The notes under the pieces were generated by a model that worked only from the letters and a program-made list of their open reading frames with translations, was not told where the DNA came from and did not search any database. A stretch of DNA of 64,000 nucleotides from Bisporella sp. PMI_857 (Eukaryota > Ascomycota > Leotiomycetes > Helotiales > Helotiaceae), in the NCBI GenBank assembly GCA_021307315.1, contig JAJSPD010000001.1, forward strand, positions 744,001 to 808,000, given 5' to 3'. The translations under genes and the position numbers were made by a program. Below, piece after piece: positions 48,467-59,394 of this stretch. How positions within the stretch are numbered: position 1 is the first letter of the stretch; every line of letters begins with the position of its first letter.

Positions 48467-50010
48467 ATGGGTTTATTCAGCAAAAAAAAGGGCGGTGATG
48501 GAGACGACGACTCTAATCGCTCTGCCCTTTTCGCACGCTCTAAGAACTCATCATCTCCTGCTTCAGCTACCTCGAATCCATATGCTCAAGCTCCAACTCC
48601 AGCTGCTTCCAACCCTTATGCACAGCAAGCAGTTTCCGATCCATATGCCCAAGATACCAATAAGTATGCGAATATGCCACCAACAGGATCGGCGGGGCCA
48701 GCTCCATACCAACAGGCAAGACAAGGCATCTCCAATGGCCCTGGAGCCGGGGCGCCACGAAATGGACTTCCAGGAGGGCCAGCTGCCAGTAAAGGCGGTT
48801 ATGGCTCTGAGAAGTACGGCACCCGAGGTGGTGGGTACGGCGCCAGCAGGTACGAGGAAGATTCCGGATCTGCTGGGTCAAAATATGGCCGACCAGGAGG
48901 ATATGGTGGTTTTGGAAGTAGCACCGCAAATGATACTGCAGCTGATGACAATCGGGAGGCATTGTTTGGAGGGGTGAAGAAGACTACTCCTGGACAAAAA
49001 CCAGGTGCCAACTATGCTGCACCTGCAGATGATGCTAGCAGCACATCAGGAGGATATGGGGCATATGGCGATAGACAATTGACCGCTGAGGAAGAGGTGC
49101 GTATCTTGTCCAATGCGCCTTGATTTGCACAACGACATATACACAGTGCTGATGTTAACAATAGGAAGAGGAAGATGTCGCCGCTACAAAGCAACAAATT
49201 CGCGAATTGAAGCGGCAGGATGTTTCTTCTACTCGGAATGCATTGCGAATAGCTGAACAAGCAGAGGAAAGCGGAAGAGCAACACTGGTATGCCAATTGC
49301 AAAAAAAAAGATGTCTACAGAACTAATATAGTTTGCAGGCTAGGCTTGGGGCTCAAGGAGAACGGATACACAATACTGAAAAGAATTTAGACCTTGCTGC
49401 CAACCATAACAGAATTGCCGAGGAAAAGGCGAAAGAGCTAAAGACACTTAATAGGTCAATGTTCGCGGTTCACGTTGCCAATCCATTTACAGCTTCTTCT
49501 AGGCGAGAAGCTAGGGATCAAGAAATCATTGAGAAGCATCGAATAGAACGAGAACAGCGTGAAGCAACAAGACAAAACGCGTTCGCATCGCAACAGCGAA
49601 TGGATGGCGCCTTCAAAGGTCTACAGCCTGGAGATGCAGGCTATCGAGCACCAATGAACAAGACTAGCCTTGCTGAGCGATCAAAGTACCAATTTGAAGC
49701 TGACTCTGAGGACGAGGAGATGGAGAATGAGATTGATCACGTAAAACTCCCAAGGACATTGACAAGATGACTATAACTAATGATTTTCTCAGAATCTTGA
49801 TATGCTAAGTGGAGCTGCCGGACGTCTGAATCTGTTGGCCAGAGCTACAGGCAAAGAAGTAGAGGAGCAAAACAAGCATATTGATAATATCGTCAGAAAA
49901 GTAAGCTGATTCAGATGGGTCAATCTAGTCTTCGCTAACACTTATTATAGACGGATCGTGTTGATGAGCAAATTGTCATGAACAGAGCAAGATTGGACCG
50001 TATCCATTAG
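48467..50010 (+). CDS. SEC9: t-SNARE Sec9 (SNAP-25 family)
   Basis: Plasma-membrane Qbc-SNARE that pairs with Sso- and Snc-type SNAREs for exocytosis. Exons 48467-49096, 49165-49287, 49339-49740, 49793-49900, 49951-50010 give 440 aa; every intron is in phase 0. The N-terminal ~200 residues are low complexity (NPYAQ repeats, then Gly/Tyr-rich), starting MGLFSKKKGG. The first SNARE helix runs from about 212 to 300 (QQIRELKRQDVSSTRNALRI, RLGAQGERIHNTEKNLDLAA). The second is at the C-terminus (NLDMLSGAAGRLNLLARATG, then VDEQIVMNRARLDRIH). No palmitoylated cysteine cluster lies between the helices, as in yeast Sec9. An NPF (AVHVANPF) follows the first helix. The phase-0 introns let the coiled coils splice without split codons. 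Confidence 0.95.
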
Positions 50011-50559
50011 ACATTTCGAGTGGAACTTTCACGGGGCTGAGAGCATAAATCATCATCGGTGGAGTTTCTATTTGAGCGTGCATTATCTAAGAATTTGAGA
50101 TCTGATTCCCCATAAAATAATTTCTATTCACTCTGAATCGTGATCCATATAAGGACCAGAATCTGGGTTTTTAAGCGCGCACGGCACGGCTCATAATTAT
50201 GCTGCCATCCATTTTGGAGCAGATGTATCAAAATTCTCACCTGGTATAGAAGAGAGATATTACCTCAAGCGAGTTATGCATACTAAGCACACATAATAGA
50301 ATCGTATATCTGTGACATTATAACTGTGCTGTTGTAGTACTTTCTTCCACACACTAGCCCCATATCCCCTGTCAGAATAACCTCAAACATAAACGCTGGC
50401 TGCCGCCACAGCACTGATTGGCATCATCCTTGTAAGCCGCCTTCTTTTCCAGGGTAAATTCCTTATCTCTCCTTGCAAGCATACCGTCTTCCGAACTCAC
50501 CAAAAAAAGTGGAAGCTATTAACAACGATTAACCCCAAAATGCTTGATCTCGTATAAAA
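50011..50559. promoter_or_regulatory. SEC9 3' region and YVC1 promoter with short uORF
   Basis: 549 bp. The last bases contain a 5-codon open frame at 50540-50557 (Met-Leu-Asp-Leu-Val-stop) with A at -3, whose stop ends 2 nt before the YVC1 AUG. No other gene seen. Confidence 0.5.
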
Positions 50560-53500
50560 ATGGGACAGCGAAGCAGTCGCCTCAACCGGGGAGGGGAGCA
50601 ACAGCGCCTGCTACCACTTTTGGATCCCGAAGAAGTCAACAGTCAGATTGATCATGATGGATGCTTTCCACCGCATAGAATCGATGATGTCTGTCCGGCC
50701 AATCCCTGGCCTGATTTGCCTGTTTATGCAACTATCCATCGGGTACGGAAAGATGTCATTGAAGCTATAGGTCATTGATCCAGGTTGGTGATAGTAATGG
50801 ACTTATCGCTGACAGGGAATAGATGACCCATATAGCCAAGAACAACTTAGAGATCCGCGAATGAATATCTCTATTGTGAGGCCTTTGGTTGACAAATATT
50901 ATGAGATGAATGACGTTTCCATCAGTAAGCCTTTCTTATATTGTTGACAATGAGATATCGCGCAGACGCATAGGTCTTTTACTTAATTTTGTACATGACT
51001 TACCACTCCTGTTTCCGACTTGTCACCTTTCTCGTATTTACCGGAGAAGAGACTGAGCGTATCAGAAATCCTATATCCTCTATCCCTTGTCCTTCTTGAA
51101 AACTACTGACCAATCTTGAGTTTACTGTCTACTCGTGAACAGAACTCAGTGAGTACCACAAGTCTTAGCAGCATCCTTCAGCTTCTACGCATCAAAGAGT
51201 TGTCCTTGGTCAACTGCTTACGGCGTCATTCTATAGATTCCTGCGGGAACAACTCACTCAGTCACACCAGCAAAGTGTTTGCACAACACGTGCCCATCTG
51301 TGCGAACTAATTGCAAATCGCGTCTTGCGCCGTGTCCAGTAAGTCATATAAATAGCTTAGCAGGCACAGGAGCTGTGATACCCTTTATTCCTTCCTGTTA
51401 CCTCGAAGCCACCTTCGCCTGCGCCCTACCATAGACTTACTTACCATGACTTTACAACAGCGAGGATAATCAGGGACCTCAGGGTCTGCTACGCTTGGCT
51501 CAAATACTTGTTGGCGGCTTCGATCCTTTCCAAGGTGCCCCGGAAGAGGTCACCCAGGAATATAGTAACCTTGCCTGGACGCTTAACACTCGAACTGGCT
51601 ATAAAAGAAAACTTCCTGCACTTGAAATAGCTATTATATCCGAGAGCAAGTCATTCCTCAGCACCTCAGCATGTCAGCGGGTGGTAAACGCAATCTACGA
51701 AGGAAGAGTAGTCTACACTCCGACGGCGTTTATGGATAGTAAGTACCTCATTTCTTGCGCTTTCGTATCTTATACCCCCTCCCTAAATTGTATCAAATAT
51801 CTAATACGAATTCGAATCTGCAATGAGTAGTTCTCCCTGATCATTACAAGCTGAAGCCCATATCTCTGTATAACCCTCGGAAAGCACCTCTGCTCAATCA
51901 ATATCGCCTTATTGTTCCGAGGACAAGAAATATACTAGAAATCATGCAATTCGTTATACTTCTAACCCTCTTCCTCTTCATTATGGAGGAACGTGATCCC
52001 AGCATGTTGTCAGTCAGGGAGATAGTCTTTATTGTATATACTTCTGGCTGGATTTTGGATCAGGTAATTGTTTCTTTAAATTGGAGTTTATGGGACCTAG
52101 CTAACTATTTTCTTTAGTTTGCTTGTATCCTCGAGCATGGTAATTCTCCATTTTACTTTGTTTCGTATTTTATCTCTAAACTCTGAGTAGGATGGCACGT
52201 CTACACCCAAAATCTCTGGTCCTTCCTGGACGTGACTTTCTCATTCATCTTCGGAGTCTACCTGGTCTTGCGCATCCATGGCTGGCGAACTAAAAGCGAG
52301 AAATATGGTGTTCAAGCAATGGATGTCTTAGCCATGGGAGCCCCCTTGATTGTCCCTCGCCTTGCGTTCAATCTACTGTCTGAGAATATGTTGTTCATTT
52401 CCCTTCGTGAGATGATGCGAGACTTCACGGTTCTGACTGGGTTGGCAGTATGGTAAGTCAATATATTGCTTATTGTCTCTTCCAGTAATATCTTTTGTTT
52501 CTTGAGGTGTTTAATAAAATCATTTCAGGTGTTTCGCCGGCTTCCTTCTCTCCATGACCTGGCTCAGCGACGGCGCCCACCACCCCATAACCATTAGCAA
52601 ATGGATGCTCTGGATCTGGTTCGGGCTCGATGGCTCTGGAATCCAGCGCTCAACCGAGTTCCATCCAATTCTAGGACCCGTCCTCATGGTGACCTTTGCC
52701 TTCCTCGGAAACACCCTCTTCCTCACCATCCTGGTCTCAATGCTCAGTACCACCTTTTCCAACATGTACGTTCTATTGCAATCCGAATACTCAACTTCGT
52801 AGGGTGATCAGGGAGCTTTAGAGCTGGTTCAGGAGCCACACCTTTTAGATTCTGGCTTCGGGGACAGCTTCAATGCTTTTGGGCTCCTACAAATTTGAGA
52901 AACAATGGAGGGCTAACTCTGTGAACAGTGTCAGCAACGCTACAGCCGAAATTCAATTCCGCCGCGCAGTGCTCACGCTCGAGGGTGTCAAATCTGACGC
53001 GATCTTCGCATACCAGCCGCCATTCAACATTCTTGCTCTCCTCGTTCTACTCCCCCTAAAAAACATACTCACTCCTCGCTGGTTTCATAAAATAAACGTT
53101 GCTGCTGTCAGAACTCTGAATGCACCATTGCTGCTGATTATAGGGCTTGTGGAGAGGAGAGTCTTATGGAGAGGCCGGAGGAGTAGAGAGGAGGAACTCC
53201 CCAAGGCAAGGGCTAGCAGAGCGGGACTTTGGGATTTCAAGAGGGGTTTCTCTGTGCACGGCGATATTCAGGCGGTATTTGATGCTGAGCCACCACAGCA
53301 GGTCGAAGACCAGATTCAGGACGAAGACGATCTTGAGCCGCAGGTAATAGAGGGCGTGGTTTCGAGAGAACTGGAAGTTGGAGAGGAGGAACAGGAGGAA
53401 CAGGAGTATGAGGTATGTTCTTATTCTCATTCTCATCTTTTTCTGGCAATCTACTTATGTACGTCTTCTTTAATGAGGAATTGATTGTGTAATATGCTAA

Positions 53501-53813
53501 TGAATATGCATAGCGAGAGGGACAGCCGGGGAAGGTTGGTGGGAGGCCAAATAGACGTGACTCGGTCTTCCCATGGGGTCTCCCGGAACGGTCTGAAAGT
53601 AGCAGTAGCAGCAGTGGCGATGAGACCGAAGCTGAGCATCATGAACATGTAAAATCTCGACTGGAGGAACTGGAGAAGTCGAATAAAAGGATGGAAGAAA
53701 TGTTGGCAAGATTATGCGCTGGGCTAGAGCTTTCGAGCAGAGCGCCATCTAGAGATGAAACTACAGGTTTGCAGGATCTCGGTAGAAGTACAACTGGTGA
53801 TCTAGAAGATTGA
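50560..53813 (+). CDS. YVC1: TRP-like vacuolar cation channel, Yvc1 family
   Basis: Fungal TRP channel; yeast Yvc1 releases Ca2+ from the vacuole. Ten-exon model: 50560-50770, 50823-50924, 51200-51338, 51461-51738, 51831-52063, 52118-52139, 52191-52452, 52529-52765, 52929-53412, 53514-53813; 755 aa. The N-terminal soluble part has WPDLPVYATIHRVRKDVIEA, IVRPLVDKYYEMNDVSI and ALEIAIISESKSFL. Hydrophobic helices follow (FVILLTLFLFIMEE, WILDQFACILEHGWHVYTQN, LDVTFSFIFGVYLVLRIHGW, LTGLAVWCFAGFLLSMTWLS). The pore region is WIWFGLDGSGIQRS, then VTFAFLGNTLFLTILVSML. The cytosolic tail contains ATAEIQFRRAVLTLEGVKSD, an acidic stretch and a short coiled coil. Exon 3's start (acceptor at 51199, 275-nt intron) is the weakest call. 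The first donor, GTCATT, is also non-consensus. The family is secure. Confidence 0.87.
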
Positions 53814-54057
53814 GCAATCGGCACAAGGTATAACAATTTTATGACTCACAAAGGGACCAACACAGTGAAGCCCTTTAGTTATGATTTATACAGGTGTTCA
53901 ATTGGGTATATAGGATCCTATTAGGATATCGTTGCAAATGGGTATAAAACATGCCAAAGCGATAGCAAAACACTTTTCCTGACGAAGCATGCCTAGTGCC
54001 TAGTCTACCGCATATCTCTCGTCCTATCCGACTAGACTTCCATCTTTAGCCCCAATC

Positions 54058-57039
54058 CTAAGCACCAACTAATGCACTCTCGATCCAGTTTGCCTGAATC
54101 GCGCTGACCTTTTTGCCATAACTCTTTGCCGTGAACACATGTTCCAAGAACATGATAGCCTCCAACTTCTTTCCATAGAGCACACTTGAAGGATGGATGT
54201 GGATTGGGTTCCTTCCAAGAGTGGTCACAAATTGACCATTTTCTCCAATCATGGCAGTCTTCGACACGAAAGCTTTAACAAATGTCTTCAGAAGCATATC
54301 TTCCTTGTCTGGAGACAGTTCTACGAAGGGCTCGCTGTCATGTGGAAGATCCTTGGAGAGAAGTTTCTGCTGCTGGCATTGGCGACGAAGCTGACTGCGA
54401 ATCCTCAAGGCCATATTCAAGGCTCGCAGGTTAATAAAATGCTTCCTACACCAATCTAAACGATCTCCATCTTCTTGTATAAACTTACGGATGGTAGTCA
54501 GATATGTCAAGATATCTCCTTTTGCATGTTGAATGAGCTTGCGATTCTCTTCCAAGTTGAGCTGGTCTTCTTCAGATTTGGCTTGGAAGTAGATTTCGGC
54601 ATCGGAAGTAATGCACGCGATGATATCAATAGCCTCCAGTAGACAACCCTCTTTAGCAGCTTCAACAATGACCCGTCCATAAGCAGCGGGAAGAGGATAC
54701 TCAGCCATCTTCCGGCCAGCATCAGTCAGCACACCATGATCATCGATAGCGCCCATAACATGAAGCTGTAGAAGTGCCTTCTCCATTGCGATAACGTCTG
54801 GCCTATCCATAAGCGGGAAACTGAGGATATCATCGACCCCACGAGCTTTCATCTTTAAGACAGCCTCAATAATATCGCATCGCATAATCTCCGGCTTCTC
54901 ATCTTGCTCAAACTTTGCTTCATCTTTGGCTGTGTAAAGCTTGATACACTTACCGGGAACCTCACGGCCTGCTCGGCCCATTCTTTGAATCGCAGATACC
55001 ATAGAGATGGGTCTTGATAAAAGAGATTCCATGCCGAGACGAGGGCGATATTGCTTGACTTTGGATTTACCGCAATCGATGACAATATGCACCCCGGATA
55101 CTGTGACTGATGTTTCGGCGATGTTCGTAGCGAGAACGACCTTGCGAGCGTGCTTCTCCTTGAGTTTCTCGAACGCCTCCTGTTGTGCAGATGCTGGCAA
55201 AGATCCGTACAAGGGCAGCACTTTCAGGCGAGGAAGATGAGGTTTGAGCTTGGAGGCCCATTCCTCCAACTGATTCTTCAGTGTCTCAATCTCTTCTTGC
55301 CCGGTGAGGAAACACAGAATATCTCCAGGCAGTGGCTCAACGACATGGAGCCGGAGGACTGTCCGCAGCATATTGTCGAGATAGTCAAGAGTGGGCTTTT
55401 CGTCATACCACACCCCGACTTCATACTGTCTACCCTTGACAAACAATGTTGCAACGCCATTCTTAGCAACCGGGTTATCCAAGCTTGAAACGGAACTGCT
55501 ATCACCATCTTCGTCATCGCCTGAGGAACTTGATCCATCTAATTCTGAATCATATTCACTAGTTTTAGGCGACTCATCATCTTCGAGTGAGGCATCGAGA
55601 TGTTCTTTTAAATCCGAATCTTCGTCCAACTTTTCACTTGCAGCTACTTCCTCCCGGTGGCTGTCATGTCTCCTCGTGGAATTGCCGTTTCTAGATTTAT
55701 CATCCTTGGCCGTGATATAATACTTAATTTGTTTTCCGTCGGGCGATTCTGGTGAGCTTTTGATTCCAGACCACGACGAGTATGTTTCGTTCGAGGACGC
55801 TGGTGAGGGTCCATCTGCGTCTTGTTCGGTGCCTTTCCCCCCCCACATCTTCTTCGGAGTGGCTTCCACTTCAGCTTGATTTTTGGTGGCATTCTTCGCA
55901 TCCTTATTTTTCTTCCTCCTCTCTTCAGCCTTTATCATATGCTTCGCAAGCGTCTTTCCATGATTCTCGCCAGGGTTGTAGTCGGGCATAGATTCTGGCT
56001 TAGCAAAGAAAGCCTCAAGACCTCCGAGGTCCAAAGTGGCACTCATGATAATCACCTTCAATGAAATTCCACCACGGCCTTTTTTATCTCCATGGAGGAG
56101 TAACCGAAGAAATCCAGCAATCAGATCCACATCGACACTTCGCTCGTGAATTTCATCAACAATTACGGCGCTATATTGCCGTAAATGAGGATCTCTAAGC
56201 ATTTCTTGTAGTAACATTCCCTCGGTGAGAAATTTGATTTGAGTTCCTTTGGGTATGACTGCGTCGAATCGAACAGCATATCCAACCTTTCCATACTTCG
56301 TACTGTTGTCCAAAGAACAGCCCATCTCTTTTGCAACACGACGGGCCAGAGACGTAGCTGCTACTCTTCGCGGTTGGGTGATAGCGATCATTCCCCCAAC
56401 TTTTATGTACTCCTCTTTTCCGTCTTTATTTATGATCTTAACTGCCTCTCTTCTGCACCATGGCTCTGTATACAGGAACTGTGGAGTTTGCGTACTCTTT
56501 CCTGAGCCAGTTTCACCTCTGAGAAGTAGAACATCGTTATGTCGCAGCATATGGCGAATATCTATCTTCTTTGAGGCAATAGGAAGTTCCTGGCGGGATT
56601 TTTTCAAGGAGTCGGCAATTTTAGTAAGAGCTTGCTGATTATGTACTTGACTATGCTGCTGCTTGCCTCTATGTGTGGTGTGATCCCTCAACCTGTTCTG
56701 CGGAGTCCCATTGTTCTTCAGCTTTGAGGGCACATTTACTGGATTCGAGGCTGTGATTGTGCCGTTGAGTAATGTGTTTCGTGGAGAGAGAGGATTAAAG
56801 CCAGTCTTTTGCTTCTTTGATTTCGGAAGGTGAGATCTTGAATCGTGCTCGCGAGCTAGGGCATTGACCTTCCTGTCTGGGCTACCATCTCTTGATCGCT
56901 TCTTTCCGCCTTTTATTTGGCCTTGCTGCAATTGTAACTTTGTGCCGTTCGGGTTGTGTTCGGAATGTGTTTGTCGCTGTTGTTTGTTCTTTTGAGGCTC
57001 CTCCGCATCCGCAAATTTGGTATGAACCTTCTCAGGCAT
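54058..57039 (-). CDS. DHR2: DEAH-box RNA helicase Dhr2-like (rRNA processing)
   Basis: DEAH/RHA helicase of the Dhr2 (human DHX33-like) group; yeast Dhr2 is nucleolar and needed for 18S rRNA maturation. Single exon, 993 aa, start MPEKVHTKFADAEE (the frame is open a little further, to 57084). The N-terminal ~140 residues are basic and disordered. Core motifs: I GETGSGKST (175-183), Ia TQPRRVAA, II DEIH (295-298), III SAT, IV-like VLPLYGSLPASAQQEAFEKL, V TNIAETSVTVSGV, VI QRMGRAGR. The C-terminal HA2/OB region reads IMRCDIIEAVLKMKARGVDD and ends FTAKSYGKKVSAIQANWIES. An insert of roughly 170 residues, Lys- then Asp/Ser-rich, sits just after motif III (about 345-515). Yeast Dhr2 has 735 aa. It is convergent with YVC1 (244 bp between stops). 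Confidence 0.92.
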   Translation of the reverse strand: MPEKVHTKFADAEEPQKNKQQRQTHSEHNPNGTKLQLQQGQIKGGKKRSRDGSPDRKVNALAREHDSRSHLPKSKKQKTGFNPLSPRNTLLNGTITASNPVNVPSKLKNNGTPQNRLRDHTTHRGKQQHSQVHNQQALTKIADSLKKSRQELPIASKKIDIRHMLRHNDVLLLRGETGSGKSTQTPQFLYTEPWCRREAVKIINKDGKEEYIKVGGMIAITQPRRVAATSLARRVAKEMGCSLDNSTKYGKVGYAVRFDAVIPKGTQIKFLTEGMLLQEMLRDPHLRQYSAVIVDEIHERSVDVDLIAGFLRLLLHGDKKGRGGISLKVIIMSATLDLGGLEAFFAKPESMPDYNPGENHGKTLAKHMIKAEERRKKNKDAKNATKNQAEVEATPKKMWGGKGTEQDADGPSPASSNETYSSWSGIKSSPESPDGKQIKYYITAKDDKSRNGNSTRRHDSHREEVAASEKLDEDSDLKEHLDASLEDDESPKTSEYDSELDGSSSSGDDEDGDSSSVSSLDNPVAKNGVATLFVKGRQYEVGVWYDEKPTLDYLDNMLRTVLRLHVVEPLPGDILCFLTGQEEIETLKNQLEEWASKLKPHLPRLKVLPLYGSLPASAQQEAFEKLKEKHARKVVLATNIAETSVTVSGVHIVIDCGKSKVKQYRPRLGMESLLSRPISMVSAIQRMGRAGREVPGKCIKLYTAKDEAKFEQDEKPEIMRCDIIEAVLKMKARGVDDILSFPLMDRPDVIAMEKALLQLHVMGAIDDHGVLTDAGRKMAEYPLPAAYGRVIVEAAKEGCLLEAIDIIACITSDAEIYFQAKSEEDQLNLEENRKLIQHAKGDILTYLTTIRKFIQEDGDRLDWCRKHFINLRALNMALRIRSQLRRQCQQQKLLSKDLPHDSEPFVELSPDKEDMLLKTFVKAFVSKTAMIGENGQFVTTLGRNPIHIHPSSVLYGKKLEAIMFLEHVFTAKSYGKKVSAIQANWIESALVGA

Positions 57040-57536
57040 CGTGACTGTATCTGTTATATGAATTGTATGACAGAAGTAAACCAAGTTGCGCTGAGGCAGG
57101 ATCTGGGGAGATTGGCTACAAAAGTCCGGAGTTGCACCTGGGGGCGTTAGTATTGTGATCGAATATTAGTGTATTTTTTTTCTGCCGTTTCCAAAGACCC
57201 CTGCGAAAGTAGACTTCTGGCAAGGCGGTGACCTTATCGTAGAGTGGATGCGCTAAGATAAGAGCCTCTTAAGCCTTTTGAACCCCTCCATCTGGCAAAA
57301 CCCCGCCTTGAGCACACCATCGCTCAATGCTATTGTATCATTTAAGTGACCAGGCGGCGATAGTGCCGTGTTAGGAAGTGCATTCAAAGCTCCAGAATTG
57401 TGTAATACCGTTTGGGCGGAAAATATAAAGGTGATAGCGTCATTTTTCCTTGCTTCTTTTTCTACTGTATATATATTTGCCCTGTATTTGTACAAGTGAA
57501 AGCTCACTTTTATATTCCCATTTCCCCAAATACACA
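57040..57536. promoter_or_regulatory. Shared divergent promoter, DHR2 / TauD-like gene
   Basis: 497 bp between opposite AUGs. It contains a TATATATATTTG stretch at 57466-57477, about 60 bp before the dioxygenase AUG, that could act as a TATA element. No gene seen. Confidence 0.5.
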
Positions 57537-58839
57537 ATGGCACCTTCACTGCTTGATACTCAACCTGTGGCTCCTCATGAGCTCCCTAATCCCACTCATG
57601 TTGCAGTTGACAGAAAGATCTTCCCAGACGGTATTAAGACTTCTGGTCAACACCCTCCTCTATACGATCAACTAAAGTCATATTCCGAATTCCCCAGAGA
57701 GATCAGTGGAGAAACTGTCTGGAAAGCAGAGGACTATGCGAACAATTCAGAACGTTGGGTTCATGTCTTTAATGATGAGGAGATTGCAGAACTCAGTGAT
57801 GCCGCCGATAAATTTCTGGCAGACGGCACGCCTTTGACTGGCATTTCACAAGTAAGATAAAAACGTCTGTGTGCCCAAATGCTTTGTTGATTGCTTCAAG
57901 TCAAACCTTCCTTTACCGAAGCTGTCAAAGCTGTTGGCATCAATTCGCTCCGAGATACTCAATGGCAAGGGATTCATACTCTTCAAAGGCTTTCCTGTTG
58001 AGAAATGGGGTAACCACAAGTCGGCAGTTGCGTACATGGGCCTCGGAACATATTTAGGTTACTTCGTTAGTCAGAATGGACGGGGACATGTATTGGGACA
58101 TGTGAAGGACTTGGGCGATGATGCGACACAAATTGATAAAGTGAGGATATACAGAACTAATGCTAGGTAACAGATTCTATCATGAATTGTAGAACTCATC
58201 GCTAATAATGCCAGGCAATTTTTCCATGCAGATGATTCTGATATCGTTGGTCTCCTTTGTATCGCACGAGCCTTAGAAGGAGGCGAATCAGATATCGTCT
58301 CGTCCCATCACGTCTGGAACACCCTGCAAAAAGAACGCCCAGATGTAGCAGAGACCCTGACCAAGCCCATATGGTACTTCGACCGCAAAGGAGAAGTCAG
58401 CGAGGGCGAGGAACCATATATCAAGACTTCAGTTTTCTACCTCGAGAAAGGGGCTAACGGAAGGCTATACTCCAAGTGGGATCCATACTATGTCAAGTCT
58501 CTCACTCGCTTCTCTGATGCCGGCATCATCCCACCCCTTTCACCAGAACAACAAGAGGCTGCCAAGGTGTTGGAGGAGACGTGCCACCGCTTGAGACTGC
58601 ACATGATTCTCGAGATCGGAGACATCCAATTTCTATCCAACGAGCATGTTCTTCATGCTCGTACAGCATACAAGGATCACGCTCCTCCAGCACCACGAAG
58701 ACATCTGATGAGATTGTGGCTCGCCACACCTGAGAGCGAAGGGGGATGGAAATTGCCGTTCCATGATTCAGCAGAGAAGAAGCGAGGTGGAATCCAGGTC
58801 AACAACAACGCACCAGTTGCACCACTAGATGCAGAATAG
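57537..58839 (+). CDS. TauD/TfdA-family Fe(II)/2-oxoglutarate dioxygenase
   Basis: Non-heme iron oxygenase family that hydroxylates substrates such as taurine or aryloxyacetates, using 2-oxoglutarate and O2. Exons 57537-57851, 57901-58166, 58215-58839 give 401 aa. The N-terminus is a fungal extension (MAPSLLDTQPVAPHELPNPT). The catalytic fold begins around LLASIRSEILNGKGFILFKG and AYMGLGTYLGYFVSQNGRGH. The HxD iron ligands appear as FFHADDSDIVGL, with His and Asp two apart, just after the second junction. The distal His is in FLSNEHVLHARTAYKD, and the 2-oxoglutarate-binding Arg is probably in RRHLMRLWLATPE. All catalytic residues seem present. The substrate cannot be told from sequence; many ascomycetes carry several such paralogues, not all active on taurine. 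Confidence 0.88.
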
Positions 58840-58928
58840 ATGTATATAGCCAATTGCACGTTTTGTTGCCGAGTAGTTGCACGTATATCTTCGTGAAGTC
58901 AAAATTCACAATACCTTGCTTCTATCTT

Positions 58929-59394
58929 TCACTGTACGCAGCATGTGAACTTGGACCCTGGCTCATCTGTGAGGTAGCGGTGTTAGCTTTCTCTTGAATG
59001 TAGGATAATGTCCCTAAATACCCATCCACAACTAGAAACATAAGAGGACTTACTCGTCCCCGGCCATCCACCCAAGATAAAGCCCCTCCGAACCTTCTTA
59101 ACCATCCTCATACGATTATAGTCGTAATCACCATAAAGGCCATGCCATGGACAGTGCTTCCTAGAGGACATGACACGTTTGGAACCGTATCTCAAGTAGT
59201 CATCTTTGAAGGTAGTGCAGTTGTCGAAGCCTTTACCTGGACCACAGGATTGGGTGACTGGGAGGCATCAGAACTAGAAAGGTGATCAAAGGAGAGCAAG
59301 GAGGATTGATAAAGGGAACGAAGAGGAGAGGGAACATACCGGCCAGCCATTGGTGGGTGCAGTTTACAGACTTGTAGTGGGTGGTATAGCACAT
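58929..59394 (-). CDS. Small MCY-type cysteine-rich protein, 98 aa, function unknown
   Basis: Three short exons: 59340-59394, 59054-59257, 58929-58966; introns of 82 and 87 nt. The last has GTAAGT, a GCTAAC branch site and CACAG. The protein starts MCYTTHYKSVNCTHQWLAVT, continues QSCGPGKGFDNCTTF, and has SSRKHCPWHGLYGDYDYN, a basic stretch (RMRMVKKVRRGF) and a CCVQ C-terminus. The opening Met-Cys-Tyr with a C-x-H pair and a later CGPG-C pair resembles a set of uncharacterised small ascomycete proteins that may bind zinc. If the second intron is retained, the frame stays open to 58983 with a different, cysteine-poorer tail. No signal peptide, so probably intracellular. No function is known to me. 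It is convergent with the dioxygenase (89 bp between stops). Confidence 0.68.

Noticed and set aside
39054..57039. Functional clustering of SSU-processome genes (UTP12 and DHR2)
   Set aside because: They are 12 kb apart with unrelated genes between; proximity is probably coincidental.
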